A stretch of DNA of 36,118 nt from an uncultured Clostridia bacterium (GTDB lineage: Bacteria; Bacillota; Clostridia; Oscillospirales; Oscillospiraceae): the NCBI GenBank assembly GCA_946629065.1, contig CAMOXK010000014.1, positions 1-36,118 of the forward strand, read 5' to 3'. The notes beneath the pieces were generated by a model that searched no databases, had not been told where the DNA came from, and saw only the letters and a program-made list of their open reading frames with translations. Below, in pieces: positions 15,493 to 25,100 of the stretch (positions are counted from its first letter, which is position 1; each line of letters starts with the position of its first letter). The position numbers and the translations under genes were made by a program.

Positions 15493-16526
15493 TAATGCCT
15501 CGCTTCTTCCATGGCGCGAATGGCGGCGATCACCGGGGCCGCCTCGGCGCTTTCAAAATAGCGCAGTGTGCTCTCCGGTAGCATGCAGGCCACAGAGGAC
15601 AGCTCCCCGTTCTGAATGGCCTGGCGCACGGTGCTTGCGCTGACGGTTTCGCCTTCCAGTGCGAGCCGCGGGATCTCCCGGAAGCCCAGTCCCAGGGCAG
15701 GCAGCTCTCTGGCCATGGTCTCGTTGTAGAGCGCAGTCACATGGCTGCTCTTTTCCTCCCCCACGTAACGGGCCGTGATCCCAAGGGAGGCCGCGATCTT
15801 CCCGAAGACGGCCAGGTCCAGCCGCGCATGGGCCAGGATGGCCGCGTCCTCATCCCGCAGGAAATAGCTGGGGAAGGTGGCGGAGGAAATGATGTAGGGC
15901 CCGGAATCGTGGAGGATCACGTTTGTCAGATCCGCCACGCCCTCCCGGACCAGCCGCTTGCGCACAGAAAAGGGGATGGGACCCGCCTCCTCGCTGAGGA
16001 GAAAGAGGTGGACCCAGTCGTTTTCTGCTGCTGCCTGTTCCACCAGGTGCCGGTGGCCCAGGGTAAAGGGATTGGCGTTCATCACGATGGCGGCGCATTT
16101 GCCCTCCTGCCGGGTCTTGGCCAGGGCCTTCAGATAGCGGCCGAAGCCGTCCCGCCGGTTTTCCAGGAAGACAAGCTCCCCCTCCACCCGGGCGATCTCG
16201 TAGAAGCCCAGGTCCGCAAAGATCCGGGCGTTTTTTGCCTTCGTATAGAGAAAGACATGACTGTTGCCATGCTGCATCTGCCGCTCCAGCAGATGGCTCA
16301 CCACCTGGTTCATGAGCCCTTCGCCCCGGTGCTCCGAGGAGACGGCGAGACAGCGCAGGGTTTTTTTGAAGCTGCTGCCGGTGGCGATGAGCGTACCGTC
16401 CTCGTCAAAGACGCCGCAGCTGTAGTCCAGGTTCTTGTCCCGCCGGATGCCCTCCGCCAGAAGGAGCGCGTCCATCTGGCCCTGAGAGCGGCGGTCGTAG
16501 GGATAGATCTCACCGAGAGATGCCAT
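15489..16526 (-). CDS. citC: Citrate lyase ligase (acetate:SH-citrate lyase ligase)
   Basis: 345 residues. Start chosen at 16526 (MASLGEIYPY) because GAGGT lies 6 nt upstream; an in-frame TTG at 16544 is less likely. The N-terminal part is GNAT-like (LAVSSEHRGEGLMNQVVSHL, about 60-79), the C-terminal part a nucleotidyltransferase fold with the HxGH-type motif NPFTLGHRH (about 142-150). It uses ATP and acetate to acetylate the thiol of the CitD prosthetic group, switching citrate lyase on. It follows the citrate transporter gene after a hairpin that may reduce its expression, and overlaps citXG. Confidence 0.95.
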   Translation of the reverse strand: MASLGEIYPYDRRSQGQMDALLLAEGIRRDKNLDYSCGVFDEDGTLIATGSSFKKTLRCLAVSSEHRGEGLMNQVVSHLLERQMQHGNSHVFLYTKAKNARIFADLGFYEIARVEGELVFLENRRDGFGRYLKALAKTRQEGKCAAIVMNANPFTLGHRHLVEQAAAENDWVHLFLLSEEAGPIPFSVRKRLVREGVADLTNVILHDSGPYIISSATFPSYFLRDEDAAILAHARLDLAVFGKIAASLGITARYVGEEKSSHVTALYNETMARELPALGLGFREIPRLALEGETVSASTVRQAIQNGELSSVACMLPESTLRYFESAEAAPVIAAIRAMEEARHY

Positions 16527-16541
16527 GGTCATACCTCGTTT

Positions 16542-16580
16542 CAAAAAGGATCCCCCTGATAGGATCGTACCAGGGGGATC
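16542..16580 (-). terminator. Hairpin/attenuator between the citrate transporter and citC
   Basis: Ten-bp perfect arms (16571-16580 and 16549-16558) with a 12-nt loop, followed on the minus strand by CTTTTTG. It looks like a partial terminator that would make the ligase and prosthetic-group enzymes less abundant than the lyase and transporter. It covers the citC leader. Confidence 0.65.
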
Positions 16581-16608
16581 GGCTGGTGTGTGATTGGATG
16601 CGTTTGCC

Positions 16609-18021
16609 TTACAGCGGCATGACGCCGATAATCACGGCAAAGAGCATGCAGAGGATGGAGAAGATCCACACATAGAAGAAGCTGTTCTTGATGTGGTCCT
16701 TGATGTCCACGTCCGCAAGGCCGGTGCCGAGCAGGGTGGCAGGCACCATGGGGCTGATGAAGGTGGCGCAGTTGCGGCAGACCACCATGGCCACGGCGAT
16801 GGGCAGAGCCTCCACGCCGAAGGCAGCGCCGATGCCGATGATGACGGGCATGAGACCATAGAAGTAGGAGTCGGTGTCGAAGGCCAGGGCCAGAGGCACA
16901 GACAGGAAGCCGATGACCAGAGGCAGATTCTGACCCAGAAACTCAGGCAGAATGCCGGAGACGATGCCGGCCAGGCAGCGGACTACGGAAGGAACGGCAT
17001 CCGCGGGCAGCTCCATGACCTTGGCGGAGATGACCTTGCCGTCGGCGCCGATGCTGGAGGTCAGCACGCCCATCAGAACGGCGGCGCCCATAAGGGTGGA
17101 GCACATCATCAGAGCGGGACCGGCATGGAGGTTGATGATCTTCTTGTGCATCTTGGCGGTGAAGCCGTAGTTCACGAAGAGAGCGATGGCGCAGCCGATC
17201 ATGAAGGGGAAGTAGGTGGGCAGATCAAAGCCGTCGCCCCAGATCAGCAGGAAGATAACGCCGATGGTGAGCAGAATGTTGAACCAGAAGAGCTTGGGGC
17301 GGGCCAGATCGCTCTGGGCCTGCTCGGCGGCTTCTTCCAGCTCCACGGTGCCCTCGATCTCGGCCAGCTTGCCGTTCAGGCCGGCGCCGCGCTTCTTCTC
17401 CTGCAGACCGGTGAGGAAGGCGTGGGCCAGAGCCAGCACGATACCGAAGATCTGGATGGGCAGGATGGTCTGCCACAGGCTGCCGGCCTCAATGCCAAGA
17501 ACGGAGGCGGCGCGCATGGTGGGGCCGGCCCAGGGCATCAGGTTCAGAACGCCCATGGCAAGCACCGCGATGCGGAGCAGGGAGGTCTTACGCATGTGCA
17601 TGCGCTTGAAGACGGGCAGCATGGCGGGGACAACGATGCAGAAGGTGGAGGCACCGCCGCCGTCCAGGTGGCCGATCAGCGCGATGACGGCGGTCATCAT
17701 GCACACGCCGACGACACTGTCGCCCACCAGTTTCATGAGCTTGTTGATGATGACGTCGAACATGCCCGCGTCCGTCATGATGCCGAAGTACAATACCGAG
17801 AACACGAACAGGGCTGCGGTGGGGCCGGTGCTGGAGAAGCCCGCCTTGAGCATGGCGGAGAAGTTCTCGCCGGTGATACGGCCGCCGATGATCAGGATCA
17901 GCGCCAGGATCGTGGGCCACACGATAAAGGCGATGGCGGGCTGGGTCTTGCTCTTGAACAGGGTGACAACGATGGCTATGATGGTGAGCAAGCCAAGAAT
18001 GCCAACTAAGGTTTCACTCAT
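16609..18021 (-). CDS. CitMHS-family citrate transporter
   Basis: 470 residues, hydrophobic throughout with about 12 membrane segments and one charged central loop (about 200-235, EEKKRGAGLNGKLAE region). The pattern MSETLVGILGLLTIIAIVV, GIMTDAGMFD, IGHLDGGGASTFCIVVPAML and NLMPWAGPTMRAAS is characteristic of the CitMHS family, which imports citrate, usually as a complex with a divalent metal, with protons. It lies between citF and citC, so it supplies the substrate for citrate lyase. The gap to citF (67 bp) holds a small hairpin. An AGAGAGGG site precedes the ATG. Confidence 0.95.
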   Translation of the reverse strand: MSETLVGILGLLTIIAIVVTLFKSKTQPAIAFIVWPTILALILIIGGRITGENFSAMLKAGFSSTGPTAALFVFSVLYFGIMTDAGMFDVIINKLMKLVGDSVVGVCMMTAVIALIGHLDGGGASTFCIVVPAMLPVFKRMHMRKTSLLRIAVLAMGVLNLMPWAGPTMRAASVLGIEAGSLWQTILPIQIFGIVLALAHAFLTGLQEKKRGAGLNGKLAEIEGTVELEEAAEQAQSDLARPKLFWFNILLTIGVIFLLIWGDGFDLPTYFPFMIGCAIALFVNYGFTAKMHKKIINLHAGPALMMCSTLMGAAVLMGVLTSSIGADGKVISAKVMELPADAVPSVVRCLAGIVSGILPEFLGQNLPLVIGFLSVPLALAFDTDSYFYGLMPVIIGIGAAFGVEALPIAVAMVVCRNCATFISPMVPATLLGTGLADVDIKDHIKNSFFYVWIFSILCMLFAVIIGVMPL

Positions 18022-18055
18022 GTTTTTCCCTCTCTTTTCAATTCAATATGAAACC

Positions 18056-18072
18056 AGAAGGCTGCGCCTTCT
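18056..18072. other. Small hairpin between citF and the transporter gene
   Basis: AGAAGGC-TGC-GCCTTCT. It has a T-run only in the plus-strand direction, so it is not a normal terminator for the minus-strand operon; it may protect or process the transcript. Confidence 0.45.
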
Positions 18073-18088
18073 TTTTTCACGGGGGGGA

Positions 18089-19654
18089 TCAGCCCTCGTC
18101 CAGGGTATAGGGCTTGATCTTGCGGATCACGTCCAGAATGGTGCCGTCCCGGGCTTCCAGCACGGCCACCACCTTGTCCTCCCACTGCAGATCGTCGGGA
18201 CGGCCCACCAGGGAGTAGGCCTTTTCCTTCAGCTCCTCCACCGTGACGTGGGGGATACCGGCCTTGTTCAGGCACTCGATCAGGTCGGGACGCAGGGGGT
18301 TCACGGCGATGCCGTAGTCGGTGACCAGCACATCAACACAGTCGCCGGGTGTGGTGACGGTGACCACGTGCTCGCAAACCGTGGCCATGCGGCCGCGGAT
18401 CAGCGGGGTGACGATGATGCAGCACTTGGCGCCGGCTGCGGTATCCGGGTGGCCGCCGGGAGCGCCGCGAAGCACACCGTCGGAGCCGGTGAGGACGTTG
18501 ACGTTGAAGCCGGTGTCGATCTCCAGGGCGGCCAGCACCACGAAGTCCAGCTTGTTGACGAAGGCGCCCTTGTTGGCGGGATTGGCGTACTGGGAGGCGG
18601 ACATCTCAAAATGGTTGGGGGTCTGGTTGATGGAGTTCACCGCGTCCAGGTCAAAGTCCTGCACGTCGATGACCTTGCCCACCTTGCCCTTCTTGAGGAG
18701 CTCCACCATGGGGCCGCAGATGCCGCCGATGGCCCAGCCCATCTTGATGTTCCGCTCGTCCATGTACTTTTCCAGGAAGAGGTTTGCCGCGAGGGACGGA
18801 CCGCCCACGCCGGTCTGGAAGGAGAAGCCCTCCTTGAAATAGGGCGTGGCGGCGATGACCTTGGCCACGTTCTCCGCCATCATCAGATCCCGGGGGTTCT
18901 GGCTGATGCGGGCGGCGGCGGAGGCGATCTTTTTGGGATTGCCGATGGAGTCCACCACCACAACGGCGTCCACGTCGATGGCCTCGACGCTGGCGGGCAT
19001 GTTGGGGAAGTCCACCAGGCAGTCGGTGACGACCACCACATGGTCGGCGTACTTGGCGTCGGTCATGGCGTAGCCCATGGAGCCGCAGTTGGACTTGCCG
19101 CCGATGCCGCGGCAGTTGCCCACGCAGTCACTGGTGGGGGCGGCGATGAAGGCGATGTCGATATGGACCTCTCCGCCCTCGATGGCGCGGGGACGTCCGC
19201 CGTGGCTGCGGATGATGGCGGGGGTCTTCAGCTTGCCGGCGGAGACTACCTCGCCCATGCGGCCGCGGATGCCGCTGGTCTGGATGCCGATGACCTTGCC
19301 CTGCTCGATGTAATCGGCAATGGGGTCGTGGGCGTTGCCCAGGGAGGAGGCGGCGATGGTCAGATCCTCCAGGCCCAACTCCTCGATGGCGGCCTTCATG
19401 ACCATGTTCACCACATAGTCGCCGTCACGCAGGTGATGGTGGAAGGAGAAGGTCATGCCGCTCTTGGCGCCGCACTGCTTGAGGGCGTCGGCCAACGTCT
19501 CCACCAGCTTGCTCTCCTGGGGCGTCTCATAACGGCGGGTGCGGGGGGATGCCTTCTGGATGTACTTGCCATCCATGTAGTTTTTGCCCTGATAGACTTC
19601 CTTGCCGTCCTTCAGCAGGAAATCAGGGATCTCTCTGCCAACTGCGTTTTTCAT
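18089..19654 (-). CDS. citF: Citrate lyase alpha subunit
   Basis: 521 residues, full length for CitF. This subunit moves the acyl carrier from acetyl to citryl (citrate:acetyl-ACP transferase), the first half-reaction of citrate cleavage. Recognised from the family segments FSFHHHLRDGDYVVNMVM, IQTSGIRGRMGEVVSAGKL, RSHGGRPRAIEGGEVHIDIA, SNCGSMGYAMTDAKYADHVV and VTVTTPGDCVDVLVTDYGIA. The start codon overlaps the stop of citE (ATGA), so the subunits are translationally coupled for equal amounts. Cytoplasmic, in complex with CitD and CitE. Confidence 0.97.
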   Translation of the reverse strand: MKNAVGREIPDFLLKDGKEVYQGKNYMDGKYIQKASPRTRRYETPQESKLVETLADALKQCGAKSGMTFSFHHHLRDGDYVVNMVMKAAIEELGLEDLTIAASSLGNAHDPIADYIEQGKVIGIQTSGIRGRMGEVVSAGKLKTPAIIRSHGGRPRAIEGGEVHIDIAFIAAPTSDCVGNCRGIGGKSNCGSMGYAMTDAKYADHVVVVTDCLVDFPNMPASVEAIDVDAVVVVDSIGNPKKIASAAARISQNPRDLMMAENVAKVIAATPYFKEGFSFQTGVGGPSLAANLFLEKYMDERNIKMGWAIGGICGPMVELLKKGKVGKVIDVQDFDLDAVNSINQTPNHFEMSASQYANPANKGAFVNKLDFVVLAALEIDTGFNVNVLTGSDGVLRGAPGGHPDTAAGAKCCIIVTPLIRGRMATVCEHVVTVTTPGDCVDVLVTDYGIAVNPLRPDLIECLNKAGIPHVTVEELKEKAYSLVGRPDDLQWEDKVVAVLEARDGTILDVIRKIKPYTLDEG

Positions 19655-20565
19655 ACCAGATCACCCTCCCAGAGCCCGCAGGCGCGGGCAAGCTTCAAGG
19701 TCCTCTCGGCGCCGGGGATGAAGGCGATGTCGATCATCTTGCCGTCCACGGTGAAGACGCCCACGCCCGCGGCGCTCTGCTCGCGATAGGCGCGCACGAT
19801 CTTCTCCGCCTGGCGGATCTCCTTCTCCGTCGGGGCGAAGACCTGGTGGACGAAACGGATCTGCTTGGGGTTGATGAGGCTCTTGCCGTCAAAGCCCATG
19901 GCCTTGTTCTGCAGCACCTCGGCCTCGAAGCCCTCCTGATCGTCCAGGTTGGTAAAGACGGTGTCAAAGCACTGGATGCCGGCGGCACGGGCCGCGATCA
20001 GCATCTGGCCCCGGGCGGCCAGCATGTCAACGCCGTCCCGCTGGGGCGCGGTCTGCATGCACTTGCGGAAGTCGCCGCCGGAGATGGCAACGCCGAACAT
20101 GCGGGGAGAGGCGGCACAGATCTCATAGGCGTTCAGGATGCCCTTGGGGCTCTCCAGTGCGGCCATCAGCAGGGTCCTGCCCTTTTCCACGCCGAACTCT
20201 TCCTCAGCGGCCTCCACGGCCTTTTCCACGGTCAGCACATCCTGGGCGCTTTCGCATTTGGCGATGCGGATGCCGTCGGCCCCGCCGGCCACGCACACGC
20301 GGATGTCCTCCTGCCAGTGGGGGGTGTCCAGGCCGTTGATGCGTACGATCACTTCGGTTTCGCCGTAGTCGATGGTCTTCAGCGCGTGGTACAGGGAGAA
20401 GCGGGCCGCGTCCTTCTGATTCTCGGCAACCGCGTCCTCCAGGTCCAGCATGATGCTGTCGCAGCCGTAGATGTAGGCGTCTTTGATGAGGCCCGGCTTC
20501 TGCGCGTTCATGAACATCATGGTCCGGCGCAGGCGGAAGCGCTCCGGTCTCGGTCTCGGGATCAT
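19651..20565 (-). CDS. citE: Citrate lyase beta subunit (citryl-ACP lyase)
   Basis: 304 residues of the HpcH/HpaI aldolase family. RRTMMFMNAQKPGLIKDAYI, YGCDSIMLDLEDAVAENQKD, EVIVRINGLDTPHW and ALESPKGILNAYEICAAS are CitE hallmarks. It splits citryl-ACP into oxaloacetate and acetyl-ACP using Mg2+. The gene overlaps citD (ATGA) at its start and citF at its end. GGGAGGT lies 9 nt before the ATG at 20565; a later Met (residue 16) is possible but has no better site. Confidence 0.97.
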   Translation of the reverse strand: MIPRPRPERFRLRRTMMFMNAQKPGLIKDAYIYGCDSIMLDLEDAVAENQKDAARFSLYHALKTIDYGETEVIVRINGLDTPHWQEDIRVCVAGGADGIRIAKCESAQDVLTVEKAVEAAEEEFGVEKGRTLLMAALESPKGILNAYEICAASPRMFGVAISGGDFRKCMQTAPQRDGVDMLAARGQMLIAARAAGIQCFDTVFTNLDDQEGFEAEVLQNKAMGFDGKSLINPKQIRFVHQVFAPTEKEIRQAEKIVRAYREQSAAGVGVFTVDGKMIDIAFIPGAERTLKLARACGLWEGDLV

Positions 20566-20864
20566 CTCACAACACCTCCCCAGGGAATGTTGGCGTCAGA
20601 AGCGTCGCAGCTGCGGAAGACCGCGCATTCCACGCGGGCCTTGATGGTGCAGTCCAGCGCGCCCTTGTCCACCACGGTGACCCGGGCTTTCTCCACGCCC
20701 AGGCGCTCGAGAGTCTCCAGCACCGTCGCCTTGATCTGGCGGCCGTACTGGTTCATGACGCTGCTCTCCAGGTACAGCTCGATCCCGTCCTCGGCGGGCT
20801 CCACTGCCACCTGGGCGTCACTGGATTCCAGGGTACCGGCGATGGCCGGTTTCAGAATTTCCAT
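20562..20864 (-). CDS. citD: Citrate lyase acyl carrier protein (gamma subunit)
   Basis: 100 residues when started at 20864, where GGAGGAG lies 6 nt upstream; an upstream start in the same frame would add a non-family leader. The N-terminus MEILKPAIAGTLESSD places Ser14 where CitD carries its phosphoribosyl-dephospho-CoA arm, and GLDCTI-like ALDCTIKARVECAVFR follows late in the protein. It is the acyl carrier of the citrate lyase complex and the target of CitXG and CitC. First gene of the operon. Confidence 0.95.
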   Translation of the reverse strand: MEILKPAIAGTLESSDAQVAVEPAEDGIELYLESSVMNQYGRQIKATVLETLERLGVEKARVTVVDKGALDCTIKARVECAVFRSCDASDANIPWGGVVR

Positions 20865-20913
20865 AAGCCTCTCCTCCTTTTTCACAATTTAACAGGATAA
20901 AAGAACTGGCTCA

Positions 20914-20942
20914 ATTATATCAGCTTGTTCATAATTTGGCAA
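20914..20942 (-). promoter_or_regulatory. Promoter of the citrate lyase operon
   Basis: On the minus strand: TTGCCA (20942-20937), a 17-bp spacer, TATAAT (20919-20914). Transcription would start near 20907, about 43 bp before the citD start codon. Confidence 0.8.
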
Positions 20943-20950
20943 TGAATTTT

Positions 20951-20996
20951 TGTGCATTTTCCCAAAATAGGAATGTGCATTTTCCAAAATGGGAAG
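20951..20996. repeat. Two 23-bp direct repeats upstream of the citrate promoter
   Basis: Two imperfect copies, 20951-20973 and 20974-20996, both starting TGTGCATTTTCC. Each holds a dyad: ATTTTcccAAAAT in the first and CATTTTccAAAATG in the second. They lie just upstream of the -35 box, the expected place for an activator of citrate fermentation. No regulator gene for citrate (CitI or CitAB type) is in the window. Confidence 0.65.
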
Positions 20997-21108
20997 CACA
21001 GAATTGACATCGTTTTTGACCGGGAAACAGCCGGCAATCAACCGAAAACAAAGAGATTCGTCCCGTTTACACAAGAAAAAGAGGGGAATTGGAGCCGAAA
21101 AAAGACGA

Positions 21109-21138
21109 AAAAAACGTCGGTTTTGCCCGACGTTTTTT
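21109..21138 (-). terminator. Terminator of the lipoate ligase gene
   Basis: Twelve-bp perfect arms (21109-21120, 21127-21138) around a 6-nt loop, ending in a T-run on either strand. It starts at the stop codon of the minus-strand gene. Confidence 0.92.
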
Positions 21139-22136
21139 TAGCGGAAAAGAAGAGAGAACAGCTGCTCTTCGGAAAGACCCAGGAAATAGCGGGAGACCTC
21201 CGTATGCTCCAGCGCGGCAGAGAGGGCTTCCCGATCCAGGGGAAGACCCAGCAGGCGTTCTGCCAGCGTTTCCGGCTCCTCCGCGCTGAAGAAGTCTCCG
21301 CGGAAGCTCAGCGCCGCGATGCGTCCGTGCTCGACCTGCAGCCGGGCTTCCACCGTCCCGCAGCCCTCGAAGCGCTGCCGGCGGATCAGGGAGCAGGGCG
21401 GGGAAGCGCCCACGGTCCAGTCCCAGCTGCGGTAGCGGCTCTCGCTGAGCGCTTCGATCTCCCGCAGCTGCTCCCGCGAGAGGGTCAGCTCCTCGCCGGG
21501 ATGCTCGGCCAGCAGCTCCTGCAGCAGCAGCTCCCGGAAGCGGGGCAGGTCGACCTCATCCGGCAGGAAGGGGCACAGATTGGTCACCCGGCTGCGCACC
21601 GACGCCAGACCCTTGGAACGAATCTTTTCCGGGTCCACCCGGAGAGCCCGGGTGACCATGTTGAGATCCGAGTCGATGAGCAGGGTCCCATGGTGCAGGA
21701 CCCTGCCTTTGTAGAGGTGCTGTGCGCTGCCGGAGAATTTCTGCCCGTTCACGGTCATGTCGTTGCGGCCGCTTAATGCAGCAGGCACGCCCAGACGACG
21801 GAGCAGGCGCAGCACCGGCGCGCAGAAAAGGGCCATATCCGGGGCCTTGCTGCCTTGTGCCTCCGTGATAACGGAATAATTGAGATTGCCCAGGTCGTGG
21901 TACACGGCCCCGCCGCCGGAGATCCGGCGCACCAGCTGGATGCCGTTTTCCTCCACAAAGGCCCGGTCGATCTCGGCCAGGGCGTCCTGGTGGCGGCCGA
22001 TGACCACGGCGCTGCGGTTCTGCCAGAGGAGAAAACAGCTCTCTCCCCGGGGCAGAGTGTCAAAGATCACCTGTTCCGCGGCCAGGTTCCCGGCAGCGTC
22101 GAGGCTGTTCAAAATGAGATAGGAAAAACTGCTCAT
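21138..22136 (-). CDS. lplA: Lipoate-protein ligase A
   Basis: 332 residues. It activates lipoate with ATP and attaches it to a lysine of lipoyl-domain proteins. The family motif RRISGGGAVYHDLGNLNYS (about 70-88) and the catalytic lysine region FSGSAQHLYKGRVLHHGTLL are clear, and a C-terminal accessory domain is present (about 240-332). Only 22 bp lie between it and the preceding beta-galactosidase gene, and no good ribosome binding site is seen (an A-run precedes the ATG), so translation may be coupled to lacZ. No lipoyl-dependent complex is in the window. Confidence 0.95.
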   Translation of the reverse strand: MSSFSYLILNSLDAAGNLAAEQVIFDTLPRGESCFLLWQNRSAVVIGRHQDALAEIDRAFVEENGIQLVRRISGGGAVYHDLGNLNYSVITEAQGSKAPDMALFCAPVLRLLRRLGVPAALSGRNDMTVNGQKFSGSAQHLYKGRVLHHGTLLIDSDLNMVTRALRVDPEKIRSKGLASVRSRVTNLCPFLPDEVDLPRFRELLLQELLAEHPGEELTLSREQLREIEALSESRYRSWDWTVGASPPCSLIRRQRFEGCGTVEARLQVEHGRIAALSFRGDFFSAEEPETLAERLLGLPLDREALSAALEHTEVSRYFLGLSEEQLFSLLFR

Positions 22137-22158
22137 CTTTTTTTTGTGCTCAGCCCTT

Positions 22159-25100
22159 TCAGATCCCCTTGAAGCGGAAGCGCAGAATCAGATCCTGCCC
22201 GGCGGGCAGCAGATCCTCCGGATGGGTCTTGGCGCCCCAGCTGTCGTCTCCGCCAACGCCCATCTGCTGCAGGGCGACGCGCACCACCGTGTAGTGCACG
22301 GGGGGCAGCTCATAGGCGTGGGCGGCGTTTTCCAGCTCGTGAGGCGTCCAGGGCAGCACATTCACGCTCAGCTCGTCCCCGCGGAATTCCATGCCCCGGC
22401 CCCGCCGGTCCATGACCTTCGCCCAGCGGACGCCGCAGCGGTTGCCGCATTCCTGGGGCACCAGGTAGCGGGACAGGTTTTGCTCCGCCGTGGTCTCATA
22501 GACGCCCAGGCGTGCGCCCGCTTTCCGGTCCACATAGTTCTCCTCCGGTCCCAGACCGTAGAAGCGGAAGCGGTCAAAGTCCGCGTTGAGCTTGAAGAGC
22601 ATGCCGAATTCCGGCATGTCGCAAAGGCCCTCCACCGCGTCATAGGAGAGGGTAGTCTCCACTGTGCCGTCGCCAAAGACCTCATAGGTGACCCGGCACT
22701 CGCTGCTCGGCTGGGTGGGCATAAAGTAGCGGAAGCTCACCTTCACGCTGTGCTCCTTTTGCTCCAACTCCGGGAAGAGGGGAGCGTCGGGACCCTTGCC
22801 GGTGACATAGAGGCTTGCGATCTTCCACTGGGCATAGCGCTGGGGCATCAGGTTTCCCGCGTCGTTGTCGTTGGGAGCCCGCCAGAAGTTTGGCATGGGG
22901 ATCTGCTCGATCAGCTCTACCCCGTCATAGACGTAGGAGGTTAGCCCCTGCTTGAGAACGGAGAACTGCGCCGAGAAGCCCTTGCCCCGGACGCCCAGAT
23001 TCCAGCGTCCCCGCACCACGGTGAGGGGTGCGGTGCAGCAATAGGGGAGCACTTCCCGCTTCCAGACCTTCTGGCCCCAGGCGATCTCGTGGCTGGCTTT
23101 GGCCCAGAGCGTATCCTCCCGCAGCCGGAAGGAGACGGTCAGCGCAAACTCCGGCAGGGCCTTGCCCAGAGAGATAGCTGCACGCTCCTGCACTTCCATT
23201 TCCCGCAGCAGCGCTTCGGGGATGGAATAAGTCCGCTTCTCCAAAGGCGGCACGGAGACGGAGAGGGGCTCCCGCTTCCATTCCTCGCCGTCCTTCAGCA
23301 GAAGCGCTTCGGCGGCAAAGCGGTCGGTATCGGTGAAGAGGAACTTGTTTTCAACCGTGAAACTTGTATCGGTGAAGCTTACGGCAATGTTCCGGTAGTT
23401 GTATTTAACCTCCTGCATCTTGGGAGAGGGGGAGCGGTCCCCACCGTAAACGATGCCGTTGCCGCTGAAATTATAGTCCGTGGGCCGTTCGTAGCTGTCC
23501 CCGCCATAGGCCTGGAACCACTGGCCGTAACGGTTCTTTTTGTAGAGAGACTGGTCCACATAGTCCCAGATGAAGCCGCCCTGGTAAAGAGGCTCCCGGT
23601 CCGTGAGGTTGGTGTACTTCACCATGCCGCCGCAGGAATTGCCCATGGCGTGGGTGTATTCGCAGCAGATCAGGGGCTTTTCCCGGTGCTCCCGGAGGAA
23701 GGCAGCGATCTCGTCGGCGGGGGTGTACATGCGGCTTTCCATGTCGCTGGTCTCGGGATAGCTGGGGTCCCAGGTGATGCCCTCGTAGTGTACCAGGCGG
23801 CTGGGGTCCAGCCTGCGCAGCAGCATGCTCATGTCCCGGATCACGCTGCCGCCATAGCTCTCGTTGCCGCAGGACCAGATGAGGATGCAGGCGTGGTTCT
23901 TGTCCCGCTCGTACATGGAGCGGATCCGGTCCAGAAGCAGCGGGGCAAATTCCTGATGGTCCTTGGGGATCACAAAGTCCGGCCCTTCCTGCTTGCGCAG
24001 ATAGGCGTCCCAGCTGCCGTGGGTCTCCATGTTGCACTCGTCCATCACATAGATCCCGTAGCGATCGCAGAGAGCGTAGAGCTCGGACTGATTGGGGTAG
24101 TGGGAGGTGCGGATGGCGTTGATGTTGTGGCGCTTCATGGTGAGGATGTCCCGCAGCAGCTCCTCGTGATTCGGCACCCGTCCGTAGATGGAACTGAAAT
24201 CGTGCCGGTCCACGCCCTTGAAGACGATGCGCTTGCCGTTGAGGCACATGAGATTGCCCCGCATCTCAAAGCGGCGGAAGCCCAGCTCCTGCTCCGTCAC
24301 CTGGGTGGTGTTCCCGCCCGCGTCCAGCACCGTTACATGCAGGGTGTACAGCTCCGGATCCTCCGCGCTCCAGAGGGCGGGGGAGGCCACCGTGAGCAGA
24401 GCCTCGGCAGCGCCATCCCGGATGTCCGCTTCGGCAGAGCAGAGCTCCAGCCCCTCCCGGCGCAGGCTCAGGCGCAGCTTGCCCTCGCCCCGGGTTTTCG
24501 CCATCACCTGAACGGTGCCGCGGCTGTAATCCTCAGTCAGTTCGGGCTTCACGCTCAGATCCAGCAGGGCGGTTTCCGGCAGCGCGTAGAGAAAGACGCT
24601 GCGGTAAATGCCGGAGAAGCGGAAGAAGTCCTGGTCCTCAAACCAGCTGCCCGGGGTCCACTTGAAGACCCGTACCGCCAGACGGTTCGTTCCTTCCTTC
24701 AGCGCCTCATCCAGACAGAAGTCCGAGGGGGTGAAGCTGTCCTCGCAGTAGCCCAGGTACTGCCCGTTGAGCCAGCAGGCAAAGCCGCTTTCCACCCCCT
24801 GGAAGGAGACGTTCACCTGCATGCCGTGAAAGCGTCGGGGCAGCTCGAATTCCGTCACATAATCCGCAACAGGGTTAAAGAAGCCGGGAACCTCGCCGGG
24901 CCGCAGCTCCTCCAGTGCGTCCCAGGGATACTGGGTGTTCACGTAGGCGGGCTTGTCGTGGCCCTCCATCTGAATGTGGGCCGGGACACGGATGGTCTCC
25001 CAGCCGGAGAGATCGACTCCCTCCCGCCAGAAGCCCTCCGGGGCGGCGCTGAGATTTGCGGCATAGTGGAACTTCCACACCCCGTCGAGAGAGAGGCGCA

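Noticed and set aside
18056-18072. Terminator between citF and the citrate transporter
   Set aside because: The T-run is on the wrong side for the minus-strand transcript.
16594-19789. Long plus-strand frames opposite the citrate transporter and citF
   Set aside because: Low-complexity translations (Ala, Gly, His, Asp) without motifs, opposite unmistakable genes.
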